Source: Deltaproteobacteria bacterium (GTDB lineage Bacteria > Myxococcota_A > UBA9042 > DTJE01). From it: a stretch of DNA of 6,866 bases. Location of the stretch: NCBI GenBank assembly GCA_016784945.1, contig JADHTP010000171.1, positions 1 to 6,866 on the forward strand, given 5' to 3'. The notes beneath the pieces were generated by a model. That model saw only the letters and a list, made by a program, of their open reading frames with translations, ran no database searches and was not told the DNA's origin. Position 1 is the first letter of the stretch. Each line of letters opens with the position of its first letter. Shown here piece after piece: positions 5,142-6,866 of the stretch. The position numbers and the translations under genes were made by a program.

Positions 5142-6775
5142 CCAAAAAATCCAGGTTCTGCCCCACTTGCGGGGGACTATTCGATACCTCCGTCGAACAG
5201 TGCCCGAAGGACGGAAGTCCCACGTACCTCGTCGACGGGGAGGAGGACCTCGTCGGCAAGTCCATTGACGGTCGTTTCACCATCACTGAGATGCTGGGTG
5301 CCGGGGGGATGGGGGAGGTCTACAGGGCGCGCCAGCATTCTATGGACCGGGACGTGGCCATCAAGGTTCTACGGCGCAATCTGATCACCGACAAGATGGC
5401 GATCCAGCGGTTTCACCGTGAAGCAAGGGCCGCCAGCCTCCTCACGGACCCCCACGCCATCACGGTCTTCGACTTCGGACAGACCCAGGACGGCCTGCTT
5501 TTCATCGTGATGGAGCTTCTCCGAGGCGTGCCCTTATCCAAGATCATAAACCGGAAATCGGGCCCGATGGCTGTCGAACGCGCCGTAGGACTGGTGATAC
5601 AGATCCTGGAGGCCGTGTCCGAGGCGCATACGGCCAACGTGCTGCACCGCGATCTGAAACCGGACAACGTCTTCCTGGTGACTCGGGATGACCCGGGCGA
5701 CTTCATCAAGGTCCTGGACTTCGGGATCGCGAAGGTCATAGATGAAAAGTCGAAGGGATTGACGTCGACCGGCATGGTGTTCGGAACGCCCACCTACATG
5801 AGCCCGGAGCAGGCACAGGGCATCGAGATGGACGCCCGTGGCGACCTGTACTCGCTGGGCGTGATCCTGTTCGAGCTGCTGGCGGGAAAACCTCCCTTTA
5901 CCGCGGAAACCCCCCTGGCCTTGATGGTCCAGAAGGTGAACAACGAGGTCCCGACCATCTTCCACGTTAATCCGGACGTGGTTATTCCCAAGAAGCTTGA
6001 GGCGGTGCTCACGAGCCTGCTTGCCGTGAATCCGGACCAGCGGCCGTCCAGTGCGCGGGAAACCAAGCTGATGCTTCTTGACGCTATGGACATAACACCG
6101 ACCGGAGTGACACGCCTGCCCGACGTCGAGATCAAGGGCGGCACGACCCGTCTGGTGGCCTTGAAGGACGGAAGCAACGGGGGCAGCGCATTCCCGACTA
6201 TTCCCCGGGATCTGCATTCCGGGGCAGGCAGCGAGACCATTCCGCCGGACAGGCGGAGTATCTGGATCCTTGTCGCAGCAGCGATTGGCATCGTGTCCGT
6301 CATTGGGCTCGGGGTGTGGGCATGGGCGTCGTTCACATCCCCGGAAGAGGTGCGGACGGTATTTGTTTCTGAACCGGCGACAGTCCCTTCGGTAACCGAT
6401 CATGCCGAACCAGCCACGGCGGCCGCGAAACCGGAAGAAGCGCCGATGCCAGCCCCTGTAGCGTCCACCCTGGAAGAAAAGCCGGATTCCCTTCCTGCGA
6501 AGGCCGCGGAGGTGCCGATAGAAAGCACGAAACGACTCCCTGAACCGGAACGGGAGGTGGAGGTCATCAAGCCACCCGAAAGTGAGAAGAAACCTGTAAA
6601 AAAGACAGAGGTGACGAAGAATAACAAGCCTTCACCCCGGCTGGCGGGCAGGAAACGAAACAAGGTCGCGGCCACCGAGGGACGGGAAAAGAAGGCTGAT
6701 AAGGGGCCGTCGAAGAAAGACGCAGGTAAAAAGACGTCTGACGAATCGGATCCACTTCTGGACCTGATGAAATAG
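5135..6775 (+). CDS. Zinc-ribbon Ser/Thr protein kinase, membrane-anchored
   Basis: Hanks-type Ser/Thr kinase of 546 aa. A zinc ribbon opens the protein (CPTC at 9-12, CPKDG at 23-27, the fourth ligand being Asp26 rather than Cys), a layout common in Myxococcota kinases. The kinase domain spans about 48-313 and is complete: G-loop LGAGGMGEVY (54-63), Lys77 in VAIK, Glu96, HRDLKPDN with Asp173 and Asn178, DFG at 195-197, GTPTYMSPEQ (217-226), Asp237 and Arg303. One membrane helix (about 376-400, WILVAAAIGIVSVIGLGVWA) follows. The 146-residue outer tail is Pro/Glu/Lys-rich and low-complexity, with no PASTA or other sensor domain, and ends in DPLLDLMK. The start at 5135 is the first ATG and puts the zinc ribbon at the N-terminus; a TTG at 5096 is in frame but overlaps the promoter candidate. 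No ribosome-binding site is seen. Substrates are unknown. It may be cotranscribed with the gene starting at 6838. Confidence 0.95.
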   Translation: MASKKSRFCPTCGGLFDTSVEQCPKDGSPTYLVDGEEDLVGKSIDGRFTITEMLGAGGMGEVYRARQHSMDRDVAIKVLRRNLITDKMAIQRFHREARAASLLTDPHAITVFDFGQTQDGLLFIVMELLRGVPLSKIINRKSGPMAVERAVGLVIQILEAVSEAHTANVLHRDLKPDNVFLVTRDDPGDFIKVLDFGIAKVIDEKSKGLTSTGMVFGTPTYMSPEQAQGIEMDARGDLYSLGVILFELLAGKPPFTAETPLALMVQKVNNEVPTIFHVNPDVVIPKKLEAVLTSLLAVNPDQRPSSARETKLMLLDAMDITPTGVTRLPDVEIKGGTTRLVALKDGSNGGSAFPTIPRDLHSGAGSETIPPDRRSIWILVAAAIGIVSVIGLGVWAWASFTSPEEVRTVFVSEPATVPSVTDHAEPATAAAKPEEAPMPAPVASTLEEKPDSLPAKAAEVPIESTKRLPEPEREVEVIKPPESEKKPVKKTEVTKNNKPSPRLAGRKRNKVAATEGREKKADKGPSKKDAGKKTSDESDPLLDLMK

Positions 6776-6837
6776 TGTCTGAAGCCGCGATTCGATTTTG
6801 ATCCGGGTAGGCCGAAACGCAAGAGGAGGGCCAACCG

Positions 6838-6866
6838 TTGTTTATCCGAAGGACTATCCCAATCCT
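6838..6866 (+). CDS. Start of a further gene, cut by the window edge
   Basis: A perfect AGGAGG (6824-6829) lies 8 bases before a TTG codon at 6838. From there the frame is open to the edge and begins MFIRRTIPI. The two arginines followed by hydrophobic residues look like the beginning of a signal peptide or membrane anchor. The gap from the kinase stop is 62 bases without a terminator-like hairpin, so it is probably in the kinase operon. Only nine complete codons are visible, so no function can be assigned. Confidence 0.5.

Noticed and set aside
5534..6403. Minus-strand open frame (289 codons) opposite the kinase gene
   Set aside because: It lies fully antisense to conserved kinase motifs, and its translation is His/Arg-rich and unstructured.

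Overview
The window is bacterial, gene-dense and mostly GC-rich. Hand counts on single 60-base lines give about 73% GC at 1861-1920 and 68% at 3361-3420. A Ser/Thr kinase with an N-terminal zinc ribbon of the CPTC...CPKDG type, a cysteine-rich lipoprotein and a DUF4465-like remnant together suggest a former deltaproteobacterium, most likely Myxococcota or Bradymonadia. This is inferred from gene style. No rRNA, tRNA or other direct taxonomic marker is present.

Layout. (1) 12-710 (+) is an unrecognised protein in visibly less GC-rich DNA (about 43-55% on sampled lines), possibly truncated by the left edge. (2) 2819 down to 747 (-) is a compact three-gene operon: a RadC/JAMM protein, a Rad52-like candidate single-strand annealing protein (SSAP) and a Cas4/RecB-like PD-(D/E)XK nuclease with the four cysteines expected for a 4Fe-4S cluster. 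The last two genes overlap as ATGA. (3) 3084-3986 (+), divergent from that operon, encodes a 300-aa cysteine-rich lipoprotein. (4) 4161-4862 (+) encodes a HAD-IB phosphatase-like hydrolase. (5) 4863-5141 (-) holds what looks like the decayed C-terminal end of a DUF4465 gene. (6) 5135-6775 (+) encodes a membrane-anchored Ser/Thr kinase, apparently transcribed from a promoter that would make a leaderless mRNA. (7) A further gene begins at 6838 with a TTG codon behind a perfect AGGAGG and runs off the right edge.

How the genes work together. The minus-strand trio resembles the nuclease-plus-annealing-protein pairs (Red/SynExo-type) of phages and mobile elements: one enzyme resects DNA and the other anneals single strands, with RadC as an accessory. 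No capsid, integrase, primase or CRISPR array accompanies it here, so it is either a fragment of a larger element or a domesticated recombination module. The kinase and the gene after it may form a signalling operon. The lipoprotein and HAD hydrolase show no clear functional link to their neighbours.

The strongest candidate for an underdescribed system is the radC-SSAP-nuclease operon. The most unexpected small-scale signals are the DUF4465 remnant and the leaderless kinase promoter that lies inside it.
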